Source: Brevibacillus ruminantium
GTDB taxonomy: Bacteria > Bacillota > Bacilli > Brevibacillales > Brevibacillaceae
Assembly: GCF_023746555.1 (NCBI RefSeq)
Contig: NZ_CP098755.1
Location: 4,290,501 to 4,354,500, forward strand
DNA length: 64,000 nucleotides
Direction: 5' to 3'
In this document: positions 16,154-25,120 of the stretch, piece by piece
How the letters are laid out: every line of letters begins with the position of its first letter
Position numbering within the stretch: the stretch's first letter is position 1
The notes under the pieces: generated by a model
Databases searched by the model: none
Told to the model about the DNA's origin: nothing
Seen by the model: the letters and a program-made list of their open reading frames with translations, nothing else
Position numbers and translations under genes: made by a program

Positions 16154-16408
16154 TTAGAAGATAGTGGTAACCTCAACATCAGCCCAAATATCTTTAAGCT
16201 GCTTTGACTTTATTCTAGCATCCTTCAATAAATCCATCACATTATTGAAAATTTGAAGTGTCTCATAATCATAGAACTTCATAATGTTCCAGCCTTTATC
16301 AGTCTGGGTTATTGAATATTTTTCTCCTTGATAAACGAACTCTATCTCATGCCCTAAACCTAAATCTTCTTCAAGTTGTTCAAAAGTGTATTTCATCTCT
16401 TCTTCCAT
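16154..16408 (-). CDS. Putative immunity protein (C10)
   Basis: 84 residues from the ATG at 16408, which is preceded by GGAGG with five-base spacing and starts two bases after the toxin stop. A longer frame to 16453 overlaps the toxin and is less likely. The sequence runs YTFEQLEEDLGLGHEIEFVY, then a beta hairpin (YSITQTDKGWNIMKFYDYE) and helix; small, acidic, cytoplasmic. It is not assigned to a named immunity family. The role is inferred from its position between toxin tip and terminator. Confidence 0.75.
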   Translation of the reverse strand: MEEEMKYTFEQLEEDLGLGHEIEFVYQGEKYSITQTDKGWNIMKFYDYETLQIFNNVMDLLKDARIKSKQLKDIWADVEVTTIF

Positions 16409-16410
16409 TC

Positions 16411-17418
16411 TTACCTCCATCGTCCTCGGGGTGGTTTTTTTGTCCAATCCCAATCATGTTCATGTGGTACTTTCGGATGCATCTTAGGATTTCCGTGGTC
16501 AGTAAAATCAACATCTCGTAATGCTTTTCCATCAGAACCAAAATATCTTCTTGTTTTCAAATTTCCATCTTCATCCATCAGGTCCATTGATGAATTTGGT
16601 CTGCTAGAAGTTGGCAGATTCCTACCTGTTGTTACAGAATGATCGGTAAGTTTTGGATAGTTAGTTAGTGCGTCTGGATCTAGATTTAACCCTGCAAGAA
16701 AATCAGGATAACCTCTTGCTATCTGATCTGCCATATATTCCTGTAGATTCCACTGTCGTAGCTGCAACTGAGTTTCTCTACTAGAATTAAGGTAAACTTC
16801 GTTATCCCCTCTCATCCAAAGAATATACTTGTCATAAGTTGATAAATCATCTTTTGTGAAACGATCTCCATAAGGTCTACCATCATATTTCTCTCTACTA
16901 CCAATGTGCTCATAATCAGGACTCCACGATGAAGAGGAACTATTACAACTACCTGCATGTGACCATCTGCCATCTGCCGACTCACACCAATTCCCAGTAG
17001 GATCAATATTGTTAACTGGGTTGTTGTGAACATATGTGTATCGGTTCAGTGAGAGCGGATTACCCACTTGCCCCTTATACGTATCCTCCGAAATAAACCG
17101 CCCCACCGTCGGATCGTAATACCTCGCACGCAGGTAATAAAACCCGGTCTCGCTGTCAAACATCTCGCCGCTGTAGGCAAACGGGTTGGACATCTCCTCC
17201 TTTTTGGAAACAATATTCCCCCAAGTATCATACTCGTAGCGGTTCAGCTCTTCCCCCTGCTCCCCGACGATTTTCACCACATCGCCGTGGCTGTTGTACA
17301 GGTAGTAGCCCTGCTTGTTGGCCGCGGTATCTTTGCGGAAGAGCAGTTCGTTGCCCCAGATGTTTCGCGCTTGAAACTGGTTGTGTTTGTCCAGCTCCCC
17401 GATGATTTTTCTGTTCAC
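16411..17418 (-). CDS. Orphan RHS cassette C10 with HDW-type toxin tip
   Basis: 335 residues from a GTG. The RHS core enters at the codons equal to residue 1501 of the full-length protein (MNRKIIGELDK) and runs to DPTGN near 139. The linker (GNWCESADGRWSHAGSC...) is related to the linker of C1. The tip ends KALRDVDFTDHGNPKMHPKV followed by PHEHDWDW, a His/Asp-rich motif I have seen at the end of other RHS proteins and that could be a metal-dependent nuclease site; the activity is not established here. There is no signal peptide and no good ribosome site. The upstream leader (17421-17558) matches that of C2. A group II intron lies just upstream. Confidence 0.8.
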   Translation of the reverse strand: MNRKIIGELDKHNQFQARNIWGNELLFRKDTAANKQGYYLYNSHGDVVKIVGEQGEELNRYEYDTWGNIVSKKEEMSNPFAYSGEMFDSETGFYYLRARYYDPTVGRFISEDTYKGQVGNPLSLNRYTYVHNNPVNNIDPTGNWCESADGRWSHAGSCNSSSSSWSPDYEHIGSREKYDGRPYGDRFTKDDLSTYDKYILWMRGDNEVYLNSSRETQLQLRQWNLQEYMADQIARGYPDFLAGLNLDPDALTNYPKLTDHSVTTGRNLPTSSRPNSSMDLMDEDGNLKTRRYFGSDGKALRDVDFTDHGNPKMHPKVPHEHDWDWTKKPPRGRWR

Positions 17419-17558
17419 TTAAACGTACAATGTCTGATTTCGCCTAGCCAATTCCTCAGAAAAAAGCCTACTTTTAACTTTATCAGAACTAATAATGGTT
17501 GTACGTGTTGCAATTCTGCATTAAACTCTTACGGGCGGGTGCAATTCTAAAACACAAA

Positions 17559-19453
17559 ATCGAGTAGGAGGGGGCGGCTAGCCCCCGACCTCTCACACCA
17601 CCTAGCATGCGGTTCCGCACTAGGCGGTTCGCCAACCTTGACGAATTTCGAAATATCTTTGGGTTAAACTCTTAAGTCCTTGGGATTGCCAGAAGGCGTT
17701 TCCAAGGACTTTGTGTATGTGAGGAGTTTCCGAGGTGCGCCATGCGCCTTTACGCGTAGACGCAATTTCGAGGGCTTGTCTATGTGTCAGTCCCAGTTTC
17801 CGAAGTTCGCGGTAACGAGTTCGAACCCGTTTCCATTGGTGCCACAGGCAGAGCCGCAGTCGGCGTCTTACCCATGACTCCAGCTCTCTAAGCGGCGATG
17901 GGGTTTCAATCAGTGCGTAATAGCCTATCCACCCCATCAGATATTGATTTAGTCGCTGAATCCGTTCCTCCATGGATATACTCCATGTTGGTTTTGTCAG
18001 CGCGCGAATCTTATCCTTGACCCGCTTGAGTGATTTCGGAGAGATACGAATTCTCGCCTCTTTCTGCGCCGTGAAGCTGAATCCTAGAAACTTGCGTTTC
18101 CATGGCCTCTCCACTGCACTTTTCTCCCTGTTTACCTTGAGTTTTAATTTCCCCTCCAAGTATCGCTCGATACTAGCTTTTACCCGTTCTCCGGCACGTT
18201 TTGTTTTCACGTAGATGTTACAGTCATCTGCAAAACGACTGAAGTGCAGTCCTCTGCGCTCCAGTTCCTTATCCAGGTCATCCAGTATAATGTTGGACAG
18301 TAATGGGCTAAGTGGGCCGCCTTGTGGAGTACCTTCCTCTGTGTGGCTCACAATCCCGCCTTCCATTACGCCTGACTTCAGGTATTTGCGAATCAGTTTC
18401 AGAACCCTCTTGTCCTTTACCTTCCTCGCAACACGGCTCATGAGGATGTCATGGTTCACACGATCAAAGAATTTCTCCAGATCGATGTCCACTACGATTC
18501 GGTATCCTTCGCGGATATATCTTTGCGCTTGACGCACCCCATCGTGTCCTCGTTTTCCCGGTCGGAAGCCAAAGCTATTTGGTGAGAAACACGGATCGAA
18601 GATCGGTGTCAATACTTGAAGAATGGCTTGTTGGAGCATTCGATCCAGCACGGTAGGTATACCTAGTAGTCTCACTCCTCCATCGGGTTTCGGGATTTCG
18701 ACCCTTCGGACAGGAGCAGGCTTGTAGGTGCCGTCCAGCAGTTGCTGGTGAATCTTTTCCCAATGTTCGACGATATAGGCTCGGAGGTGTTCGGTTGAAA
18801 CCCCATCAATGCCTGCCGCCCCACCGTTGGACTCCACTTTCTTTAGGGCTTCCAAGAGATTCTTCCGTTCCAGGATTTGCTCCAACAATTCCACTTGATA
18901 CTTCTCCCTTCGCAGGACGAGATTCAGGTCTTGCCGGTCGACGCTCTGCCCTCTTCGGTGCCCTCGGGGCTTCACCCCTACTTTCCCGAAGTAGTTCCTT
19001 TCGGAATTCTGCTTTCTACGCATCGAATGTCTCGAAAGATTCTGGTTCGTCCTTGAGTTGACGTTCGGCCCTTCCACTTTCCGGCGTCCCGTACTCGTGT
19101 ACTACGGCGTCTGCTGACTCCTGTGCGTTCAGCGGAACCTCACGGCTCCGGTTACCATCGTCAGATGGCCCACACACAGGCCTCCCCAGGTAAGAACGCC
19201 ATCTTTCTGCTCATATACCCACCCAAGTTTACTAGAGCAGTCCTTGGCGGCTTAGGACTTCGCCTTGTCTTGCAGGCTCATCCGACTGCCCTAGCCTCAA
19301 ATTGGGTTCGTGTACCTTGGGTCGAGCATTTGCCTCCAGCTTCCTTCAGATCCCACCTCGCGATGGGCACCCTTGCTCTTGGCTAACGGTAGGCGCTCGC
19401 CAGCCCCCGTTCGGGACTTTCACCCTATAGATGGACGCCCATGCTGGGCGCAC
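17559..19453 (-). mobile_element. Group II intron, bacterial class C, inserted after a terminator
   Basis: The 5' end on the minus strand is GTGCGCCCAGCATGGGCG at 19453, a canonical group IIC start. The 3' end has a domain V/VI-like segment (GGAACCGCATGCTAGGTGG, then a GGGGGCTAGCCGCCCCC helix) and finishes CTACTCGAT at 17559. Length is about 1.9 kb. Six bases separate the 5' end from the stem of the C9 terminator. Class C introns choose such hairpins as targets. Exon sequence after the intron resumes with the leader shared with C2. Confidence 0.88.
17620..19077 (-). CDS. ltrA: Group II intron reverse transcriptase/maturase
   Basis: 485 residues. Reverse transcriptase domain about 60-330 with the GAAGIDGVSTEHL, GIPTVLDRMLQQAI, SFGFRPGKRGHDGV, GTPQGGPLSPLLSNI and FSRFADDCNIYV blocks; the FADD box holds the catalytic aspartates. 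The maturase (domain X) segment follows near 400-470 (ELESWVRRRLRLCLWHQWKR). There is no C-terminal HNH endonuclease, as expected for class C. The protein splices its own intron RNA and drives mobility. All core motifs look intact, so the intron may be active. Confidence 0.95.
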   Translation of the reverse strand: MEGPNVNSRTNQNLSRHSMRRKQNSERNYFGKVGVKPRGHRRGQSVDRQDLNLVLRREKYQVELLEQILERKNLLEALKKVESNGGAAGIDGVSTEHLRAYIVEHWEKIHQQLLDGTYKPAPVRRVEIPKPDGGVRLLGIPTVLDRMLQQAILQVLTPIFDPCFSPNSFGFRPGKRGHDGVRQAQRYIREGYRIVVDIDLEKFFDRVNHDILMSRVARKVKDKRVLKLIRKYLKSGVMEGGIVSHTEEGTPQGGPLSPLLSNIILDDLDKELERRGLHFSRFADDCNIYVKTKRAGERVKASIERYLEGKLKLKVNREKSAVERPWKRKFLGFSFTAQKEARIRISPKSLKRVKDKIRALTKPTWSISMEERIQRLNQYLMGWIGYYALIETPSPLRELESWVRRRLRLCLWHQWKRVRTRYRELRKLGLTHRQALEIASTRKGAWRTSETPHIHKVLGNAFWQSQGLKSLTQRYFEIRQGWRTA

Positions 19454-19459
19454 AAGAAA

Positions 19460-19491
19460 CCCCAAACGAGTAATTGGTTACTCGTTTGGGG
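19460..19491 (-). terminator. RHS cassette terminator, C9 (intron target)
   Basis: CCCCAAACGAGTAATTGGTTACTCGTTTGGGG forms an almost perfect stem. On the minus strand it is followed by TTTCTT and then directly by the group II intron. Confidence 0.9.
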
Positions 19492-19515
19492 CAGCTAATA
19501 ATAAATAAACTACTT

Positions 19516-20046
19516 TTATTTATTTTTTCTCAACTCATCATTATATATGTCGTCTAACTCATTATGTGCCTTAATGACGACTTCATCAAACTCTCCTTTT
19601 TTAAGGTATATTTCATATACCTGCTGCCAATCTTCACTATCAATTTTTTTAAAAAGCAATCGGGATTCCTCTAGATTCTCTACCAAGAAAATTTTCCAAA
19701 GGTCAAAAATATCCACTGGCAAAGTTATATTAAAGCGTGCACAAGCCTCTTCTATTACCATGGTATTATCAGCACTAGATTCACTTGATCCATACAATTC
19801 TTCATTAAGATAATTATAAAGCATAGTAGCATCTAAGTTGAATAAGGGATTGCTAACACGATTACCAGCATCATTTTTAATTGTATCGAGCGCAAATAAA
19901 ACATCACGTAAAGAGGTACCCATTTCATAGTCACCAATCTTCTTATTTGCGATCCAATAACAAAAACGTCCGAATAGCCATACCCCACCACAATCCTTGT
20001 CAAGTTCAAATTCAATAGCGAATCTTTCTCGCTTTCCTACTATCAT
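19516..20046 (-). CDS. Immunity protein, Imm42-like (C9)
   Basis: 176 residues; starts MIVGKRERFAIEFELDKDCG, followed by WLFGRFCYWIANKKIGDYE and LRDVLFALDTIKNDAGNR. From memory this pattern fits the Imm42 family of polymorphic-toxin immunity proteins, but no search was possible. It is cytoplasmic, with no signal. It lies 16 bases after the toxin stop, preceded by GGGGGAGA. The gene is intact although the toxin cassette is frameshifted. Confidence 0.75.
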   Translation of the reverse strand: MIVGKRERFAIEFELDKDCGGVWLFGRFCYWIANKKIGDYEMGTSLRDVLFALDTIKNDAGNRVSNPLFNLDATMLYNYLNEELYGSSESSADNTMVIEEACARFNITLPVDIFDLWKIFLVENLEESRLLFKKIDSEDWQQVYEIYLKKGEFDEVVIKAHNELDDIYNDELRKNK

Positions 20047-20062
20047 TTCTCTCCCCCTAAAA

Positions 20063-21387
20063 TTATTTATATTTTATTCCTAATTGTTTCAAAACCTCGT
20101 TAGGCACTGATTCTTTCGAAACTATACCACTAAAATGAGCACCTCCTGCATTATCATCAAAATACCTATAGATCTTCCCTTCTCCTCCCACGCCATACCA
20201 TGTCTTCATATCCCCACGAACTGCATTTTCATAAACGTACTGAGCATCAAAAGGTTCCGGTGTCTTCCTTGGATTGTACAATGGACTACTTTTATCATGT
20301 GCAGGATTAGGTTGATACTTCGGTTTTATCCTTTCCGCCACTGTACTTGGGTGATAAGGACTTCCTTTCAATGCTGGAGATTCTGTAGCATTCCCCACAA
20401 TGTTCTTTGCTGTGTTTTTTATCATACCCGCTACCACAACAGGAGCTGCAAAACCCAAATCAGGCATGTCTCCTGCTTTCAAAAACGCATCAGATGAACC
20501 ATAACCTGATCCTTCAGCGTAAACATCATCTTTTAAGTACGCTGGCACATACTTCTCTACTGCATCAGTCCAAACCATTCCGGTAGAGGTTTCTATCTCA
20601 AATATTTTTATTACCCAATAATGGACATATTCCTCGCGTGACATTCCTCCCACACCTGCTGCTTCTGCAGCTACATGCCCACTCGGGTCAATAAACCGCA
20701 ACGGATTATTACTCACATACGTATACCGGTTCAGTGAGAGCGGATTACCCACTTGCCCCTTATACGTATCCTCCGAAATAAACCGCCCTACTGCCGGATC
20801 ATAATACCTCGCCCTTAGGTAATAAAACCCGGTCTCGCTGTCAAACATCTCGCCACTGTAAGCAAACGGGTTGGACATCCCCTCCGTCTTGGAAACAATA
20901 TTCCCCCAGGTGTCGTACTCGTAGCGGTTCAGCTCTTCCCCTTGCTCCCCGACGATTTTCACCACATCGCCGTGGCTGTTGTACAGGTAGTAGCCCTGCT
21001 TGTTGGTCACGCTATCTTTACGGAAGAGCAGTTCGTTGCCCCAGATGTTTCGCGCCTGCAACTGGTTGTTTTTGCCAGTTCCTCGATCACTTTACCGTTC
21101 AGATAGACATAGCGGGTTTCCTTTCCGCCTGCTGTCCGGGTCGCACGCAGGCCGTCCGGATGGTAGGTGTAGCTGGCGGTCGCTCCAGTTGTTTCGTTGC
21201 TGGCGCTGCGTAGACGGTTTCGCTCATCGAAGCTGTACGTGGTCGGCGCAGATTGCTCAGGCAGGGTGCCTTCGAAGGTCTGGCGATTGCCGCGGCTGTT
21301 ATACGAATAACGATTCGTCCCCAGTGGCATGGATTCCTTTGTCAGGCGGTCAACGTATGGACGGGCCATTTGATGAAATGAATGCAA
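20063..21387 (-). pseudogene. Orphan RHS cassette C9, frameshifted core
   Basis: The core enters at the residue-1417 point (MARPYVDRLTKES, within a frame starting at 21387). A single missing base near 21075 (TTTTTGCCAGTTCC instead of TTTTTGTCCAGCTCC) shifts the frame at VIEELDKN, so the core and tip are now in different frames (open again 21061-20063). The linker contains GDMPDLGFAAP, distantly like GDLPGLGLGAAGAG of C2/C3/C6. The tip ends DAQYVYENAVRGDMKTWYG, then IYRYFDDNAGGAHFSGIV; this is a tip type found in other RHS proteins, with activity unknown to me. It is a silent donor, not a working gene. Confidence 0.85.
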
Positions 21388-21393
21388 AAAAAA

Positions 21394-21423
21394 CCCAGAC
21401 GAGTTGTTGATTACTCGTTTGGG
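21394..21423 (-). terminator. RHS cassette terminator, C8
   Basis: CCCAGACGAGTTG...ACTCGTTTGGG with AAAAAAAA to its left (a U-run on the minus strand), 12 bases after the immunity stop and directly before the C9 core. Confidence 0.85.
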
Positions 21424-21435
21424 ATTTAAGAATTT

Positions 21436-21690
21436 TTATTTATTGAGTTTTTCTCCTGGAGTGGGGGAGACTACACCAAAACGGTTACTATCAAAACCAA
21501 ACGCTTCCAGTTGTGAATGTATTAATTCAAGTACATCATAGTACGCAATATTTGAACCGAGTCTAAATGCTTTTTCTAATTCATCCTCGTCCTTCTCATT
21601 CTCCAATGAACCGTTGTACTTCTCCTGAACTAATAGTATTAAATCTCCTATAAAATTGTGAAATTGCTCTGTCTTATTTGCCAACACCAA
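21436..21690 (-). CDS. Putative immunity protein (C8)
   Basis: 84 residues; helical, acidic (ANKTEQFHNFIGDLILLVQE; DEDELEKAFRLGSNIAYYDV). The start overlaps the toxin 3' end by 17 bases, so translation is coupled. Family not recognised; immunity role inferred from position and size. Confidence 0.75.
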   Translation of the reverse strand: MVLANKTEQFHNFIGDLILLVQEKYNGSLENEKDEDELEKAFRLGSNIAYYDVLELIHSQLEAFGFDSNRFGVVSPTPGEKLNK

Positions 21691-22288
21691 AAACCTCCTT
21701 TAAAATCCCCTTAAGTATGTCCCTTTGCTCCATTTGTCGTTGGATGTCGCTAGGCCATTTTTTGTTGATTAGTGCCTCTTGTTGTCTTGAGTCTAGTTTT
21801 TTGAAGTCAGGGATATACTTTTCTGGACTTTTTATCTTGTCCAAGTGCTCCGTAATTTGTTTATTAATAGATTCGATTCCCTTTTTGACCTCATCTTCTG
21901 TTTTTCCTTTATACTGCTTATAAAATCCTGAATGTTTTCCACCCTCTTTTGCTATATCATACGCAGTTCGACCTATTTTTGCTCCATTAATAGCTGTAAT
22001 AACAGCTTTACCTACACCTTGGACAATCCTTATTCCACCCGCACCTGGAATTAAACCAGATGGATCAGCCATAATTTCAACTGTACTCTTTAATCCCTTG
22101 GGGATAGAATCTGGTCCATATTTAATATATCGGTCAATGTACATCTCTCTCGTTTCTTCACTCATTCTATTCCAGTCGAGAAAGGTGAGACCCCAATACC
22201 CGCTATCACTTCCAGCATTCTCATTAACATGCCCACTCGGGTCAATAAACCTAAGGGGATTATTACTTACATACGTATACCGATTCAA
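21674..22288 (-). CDS. Orphan RHS cassette C8, strongly truncated core
   Basis: Only the last part of the core remains. Homology runs from 22424 (PFAYSGE, equal to about residue 1575 of the full-length protein) and the open frame has no credible start; 22288 is merely a TTG. The linker HVNENAGSDSGYWGLTFLDW...LIPGAGG is nearly identical to that of the full-length gene (C0). The tip then differs: GGKHSGFYKQYKGKTEDEV, followed by ITEHLDKIKSPEKYIPDF and KKWPSDIQRQMEQRDILKG, a recurrent RHS tip type of unknown activity to me. Upstream of 22424 the core is replaced by foreign sequence. Confidence 0.75.
   Translation of the reverse strand: MNRYTYVSNNPLRFIDPSGHVNENAGSDSGYWGLTFLDWNRMSEETREMYIDRYIKYGPDSIPKGLKSTVEIMADPSGLIPGAGGIRIVQGVGKAVITAINGAKIGRTAYDIAKEGGKHSGFYKQYKGKTEDEVKKGIESINKQITEHLDKIKSPEKYIPDFKKLDSRQQEALINKKWPSDIQRQMEQRDILKGILKEVFGVGK
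22029..22243. repeat. Linker repeat shared by C8 and the full-length RHS gene (copy 1)
   Basis: Nearly identical to 35756-35970 (copy 2 in the full-length gene). It encodes the segment between DPSGH and GGI. The two genes diverge completely after it, so it is a ready homology arm for swapping tips. Confidence 0.85.
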
Positions 22289-22486
22289 ACTCAGCGGATT
22301 GTCGACCTGCCCCTTATACGTATCCTCCGAAATAAACCGCCCTACCGTCGGGTCGTAATACCTCGCCCGCAGATAGTAGAACCTGGTCTCGCTATCAAAG
22401 ATCTCCCCGCTGTAGGCAAACGGAGTAGTTGTTCACTTCGCATCAACGTGACGACAATATCCAACGGTAGTGTCTATTCATTGTGT

Positions 22487-22741
22487 TCACCTCCCCCCTT
22501 GCGGGCTGCGCCGAGGAGTTCCTGCTCCGCTTTCCACTTTCTCAATTGTTGTATATTGCTTCTGTGCTTCCTGCTCATCGTAGCCGTGTTGTACTAGAGC
22601 ATTTACGATTCTCAACGGGATGACGGGAGTGTGTTCATATAGACAAGCCTTCAATCGTTGAAACGATAAGACGTGTAACACGGCAAATAATACCTGTGAT
22701 ACTCCCAGCATAGAGATGCACTCTTTGACTGGATGATTCAT
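22487..22741 (-). CDS. Hypothetical 84-residue protein inside a foreign insert
   Basis: The ATG at 22741 has AGGAGG seven bases upstream. Product: a short N-terminal part, a hydrophobic-rich helix (SMLGVSQVLFAVLHVLSFQR), then PLRIVNALVQHGYDEQEAQ, not recognised. A second strong ribosome site (GGGAGG) and ATG at about 22473 open a 12-codon frame that is cut by the RHS core at 22424. The interval 22425-23189 is unrelated to RHS and contains only these. It looks like the 5' end of a foreign operon that inserted or recombined into cassette C8. No transposase is visible. Confidence 0.5.
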   Translation of the reverse strand: MNHPVKECISMLGVSQVLFAVLHVLSFQRLKACLYEHTPVIPLRIVNALVQHGYDEQEAQKQYTTIEKVESGAGTPRRSPQGGR

Positions 22742-23189
22742 CTGAATAACCTCCTCTATTAGTTTTGTCTCTAATAGATTAGGCGGCTACCGCCAGAGGC
22801 TAACACAGATGTATACCCACCACCATCCTGAGAGCAGACAGCAACTCATTCTTGATTTTGTCACATCACAGCAATGCAAGCATGAACCGCAATTCTGCAA
22901 ATCCTTATGCAATACTAGCGTCATACCTGCCTCTCTACAGCACCTTAACACGCTATTTTGCACGGGGCGGGTAGTATTTATATCTCACATAGACTCTATT
23001 TAAAGCCATTAGAGCAAGGGCTTGCACTCTGATCTTCCGTTACGTCTGTAAATATCATCCTCGCTACCGCCCCCCTGTTTCATCAGAAAAGCCTAGCTTC
23101 GTTCTATCAGGGACTGAAAATAGACGGTACGTATTGCGTATGACACTCTGCCCTCCCGGACGGGGATAGTTCTAAAGAACGAAAAAATA

Positions 23190-23221
23190 CCCCAGACGAG
23201 CAGTTGATTACTCGTTTGGGG
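23190..23221 (-). terminator. RHS cassette terminator, C7
   Basis: CCCCAGACGAGCAG...CTCGTTTGGGG, 16 bases after the immunity stop, with GAAAAAATA on the left (a U-run on the minus strand). Confidence 0.85.
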
Positions 23222-23237
23222 AACAACATATGTTAAT

Positions 23238-23555
23238 CTAATCGTTATTTCTAAAAGGAGAGAGTAGTAACTTATCCAAATACTCTTTAATCTTCCCTGC
23301 CTCATGAAATATCTCTTCTGGCATATTAGTGTATTTGGCTTGATGCAATAGATAGGTGTAGAGGAAAAACAGCCTTCCTGCTAACTTGCGGGAGATATTA
23401 TCCTCCTCCTTTATTAATTCCAATATTTCATCTAGTAAAAGGTACATACGTTCGAATGCTTTGGAATTAACAATTTTTTGAGTTCTAACTGGAACAATAA
23501 TCTCAGGTGATAGCTGTTTTAATTCTTCCTCAATAATCTTCAATCGCTCTATCAT
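23238..23555 (-). CDS. Putative immunity protein for the ADP-ribosyltransferase-like tip (C7)
   Basis: 105 residues, all helical (RLKIIEEELKQLSPEIIVPV; AFERMYLLLDEILELIKEED; LFFLYTYLLHQAKY). Its ATG overlaps the toxin stop as ATGA, a sign of tight coupling. Cytoplasmic. Family not named. Confidence 0.78.
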   Translation of the reverse strand: MIERLKIIEEELKQLSPEIIVPVRTQKIVNSKAFERMYLLLDEILELIKEEDNISRKLAGRLFFLYTYLLHQAKYTNMPEEIFHEAGKIKEYLDKLLLSPFRNND

Positions 23556-24742
23556 GGCACAAACCCCACAATCGATTCTCTAGGAATAAAATATTTAACA
23601 GAGACTTCTCTGTCATACAACGCTATTTCGTAAGCTGATATATCATCTGTTGGATCGTAAGGTAACGCTTCCCAAGCACGAAGATGAGGCGTTCCAACCT
23701 TACTTAAATCAATTGCAACTATACCTTGACCACTATTGAATCTCGTTTTTGCAATAATATAATCTTCTGTTGTAGCAATCCAAGGATCATTCTTCCAAGA
23801 AGCATCTCCACCGATAATGTGTTGCTCCAAAGTCCAGTCACCTTTTGGATTTTTTGCTATAATTCCCATTCCATTAGCTAAGTTCTCAACATCCATACCG
23901 TTTAGAGCACGATAAACAATATTTTTGCCTTTTGGTCTTTCTTTAAGATTTGGTATAGGAAATGGAGCAGGTTTGTTCTTATTAGAGTTTTTCCCACCTT
24001 CTATTACGGTTAAATTTGGTTTTGAATGAGTAACTTGTGGAACTTCCTTCGGTGCTGTAGCTCCCATTAATATACCAAAGGTAATAATATTGAACGCTTC
24101 TTTTGTGTTTATTGGGAGCACAACTCCACCACCGCCGCCGCCCACACTTGCGTATTCTACAGCTTTATTTCCTGTCGGATCAAAGTACCTTATCGGATTG
24201 TTGTGTACATACGCATACCGGTTCAAGCTTAGCGGATTATCCACTTGCCCCTTATACGTATCCTCCGAAATAAACCGCCCTACCGTCGGATCGTAATACC
24301 TCGCACGCAGGTAATAAAACCCGGTCTCGCTGTCAAACATCTCGCCGCTGTAAGCAAACGGGTTGGACATCCCCTCCGTCTTGGAAACAATATTCCCCCA
24401 GGTGTCGTACTCGTAGCGGTTCAGCTCTTCCCCTTGCTCCCCGACGATTTTCACCACATCGCCGTGGCCGTTGTACAGGTAGTAGCCCTGCTTGTTGGCC
24501 GCGCTATCTTTTCGGAAGAGCAGTTCGTTGCCCCAGATGTTTCGCGCCTGCAACTGGTTGTTTTTATCCAGCTCCTCGATCACTTTTCCGTTCAGATAGA
24601 CATAGCGGGTTTCCTTTCCGCCTGCTGTCCGGGTCGCGCGCAGGCCGTCCGGATGGTAGGTGTAGCTGGCGGTCGCTCCGGTTGTTTCGTTGCTGGCGCT
24701 GCGAGGGGTATATTTTAAAGCATTTCGGTACCTACATTCCAA
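23552..24742 (-). CDS. Orphan RHS cassette C7 with ADP-ribosyltransferase-like tip
   Basis: 396 residues, opening at a TTG without a ribosome site. The core enters at the residue-1465 point behind the leader ECRYRNALKYTP and ends at DPTGN near 188. A glycine-rich hinge follows (SVGGGGGGVV). The tip (about 285-396) has the order expected of ADP-ribosyltransferases of the R-S-E type: NIVYRALNGMD (arginine), then DPWIATTEDYIIAKTR (STS-like), then ISAYEIALYDREVSV (glutamates). Such toxins modify a cytoplasmic target with NAD. There is no signal peptide, so it is a donor cassette. Confidence 0.8.
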   Translation of the reverse strand: MECRYRNALKYTPRSASNETTGATASYTYHPDGLRATRTAGGKETRYVYLNGKVIEELDKNNQLQARNIWGNELLFRKDSAANKQGYYLYNGHGDVVKIVGEQGEELNRYEYDTWGNIVSKTEGMSNPFAYSGEMFDSETGFYYLRARYYDPTVGRFISEDTYKGQVDNPLSLNRYAYVHNNPIRYFDPTGNKAVEYASVGGGGGGVVLPINTKEAFNIITFGILMGATAPKEVPQVTHSKPNLTVIEGGKNSNKNKPAPFPIPNLKERPKGKNIVYRALNGMDVENLANGMGIIAKNPKGDWTLEQHIIGGDASWKNDPWIATTEDYIIAKTRFNSGQGIVAIDLSKVGTPHLRAWEALPYDPTDDISAYEIALYDREVSVKYFIPRESIVGFVP

Positions 24743-24809
24743 CTCATGAAACTAAGAACGGACAGATTCATTCCTCCCCCTCTTCTAGGGCGGCTACATG
24801 GACAAAAAA

Positions 24810-24839
24810 CCCAAACGAGTAGTTGTTTACTCGCTTGGG
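24810..24839 (-). terminator. RHS cassette terminator, C6
   Basis: CCCAAACGAGTAG...TACTCGCTTGGG with CAAAAAA on the left. Identical to the copy at 31656-31685. Confidence 0.85.
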
Positions 24840-24864
24840 GTAAAAAAATCTGACTTAAAAATTT

Positions 24865-25110
24865 TTACTCCTTAAATTTATCTGGTAAATACTCCTTTAA
24901 AACATAAGCTCTTACCAAATCTTTCAAGTCGTCTTGATAGGATTGAAGTTCTTCTCTTGATGAACAACCTGTTATTCTAAAAATTTCACTATCGACGCAG
25001 TTTTTCAATACAAATTCTATACAACCTTCGTATACCATTAGTTCTCCTTCTGAGAGTCTTAGATCAAAAAGAGTAACACTCGCCACTTCTTTGTGTGCTA
25101 AATACTCCAT
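24865..25110 (-). CDS. Putative immunity protein (C6), duplicate of the C2 gene
   Basis: 81 residues: YLAHKEVASVTLFDLRLSEG, then IEFVLKNCVDSEIFRITGCS, helix and charged end. The protein is identical to that at 31711-31956. GAGGTGAT lies before the ATG, 10 bases after the toxin stop. Family not recognised. Confidence 0.78.
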   Translation of the reverse strand: MEYLAHKEVASVTLFDLRLSEGELMVYEGCIEFVLKNCVDSEIFRITGCSSREELQSYQDDLKDLVRAYVLKEYLPDKFKE

Positions 25111-25120
25111 ATAATCACCT

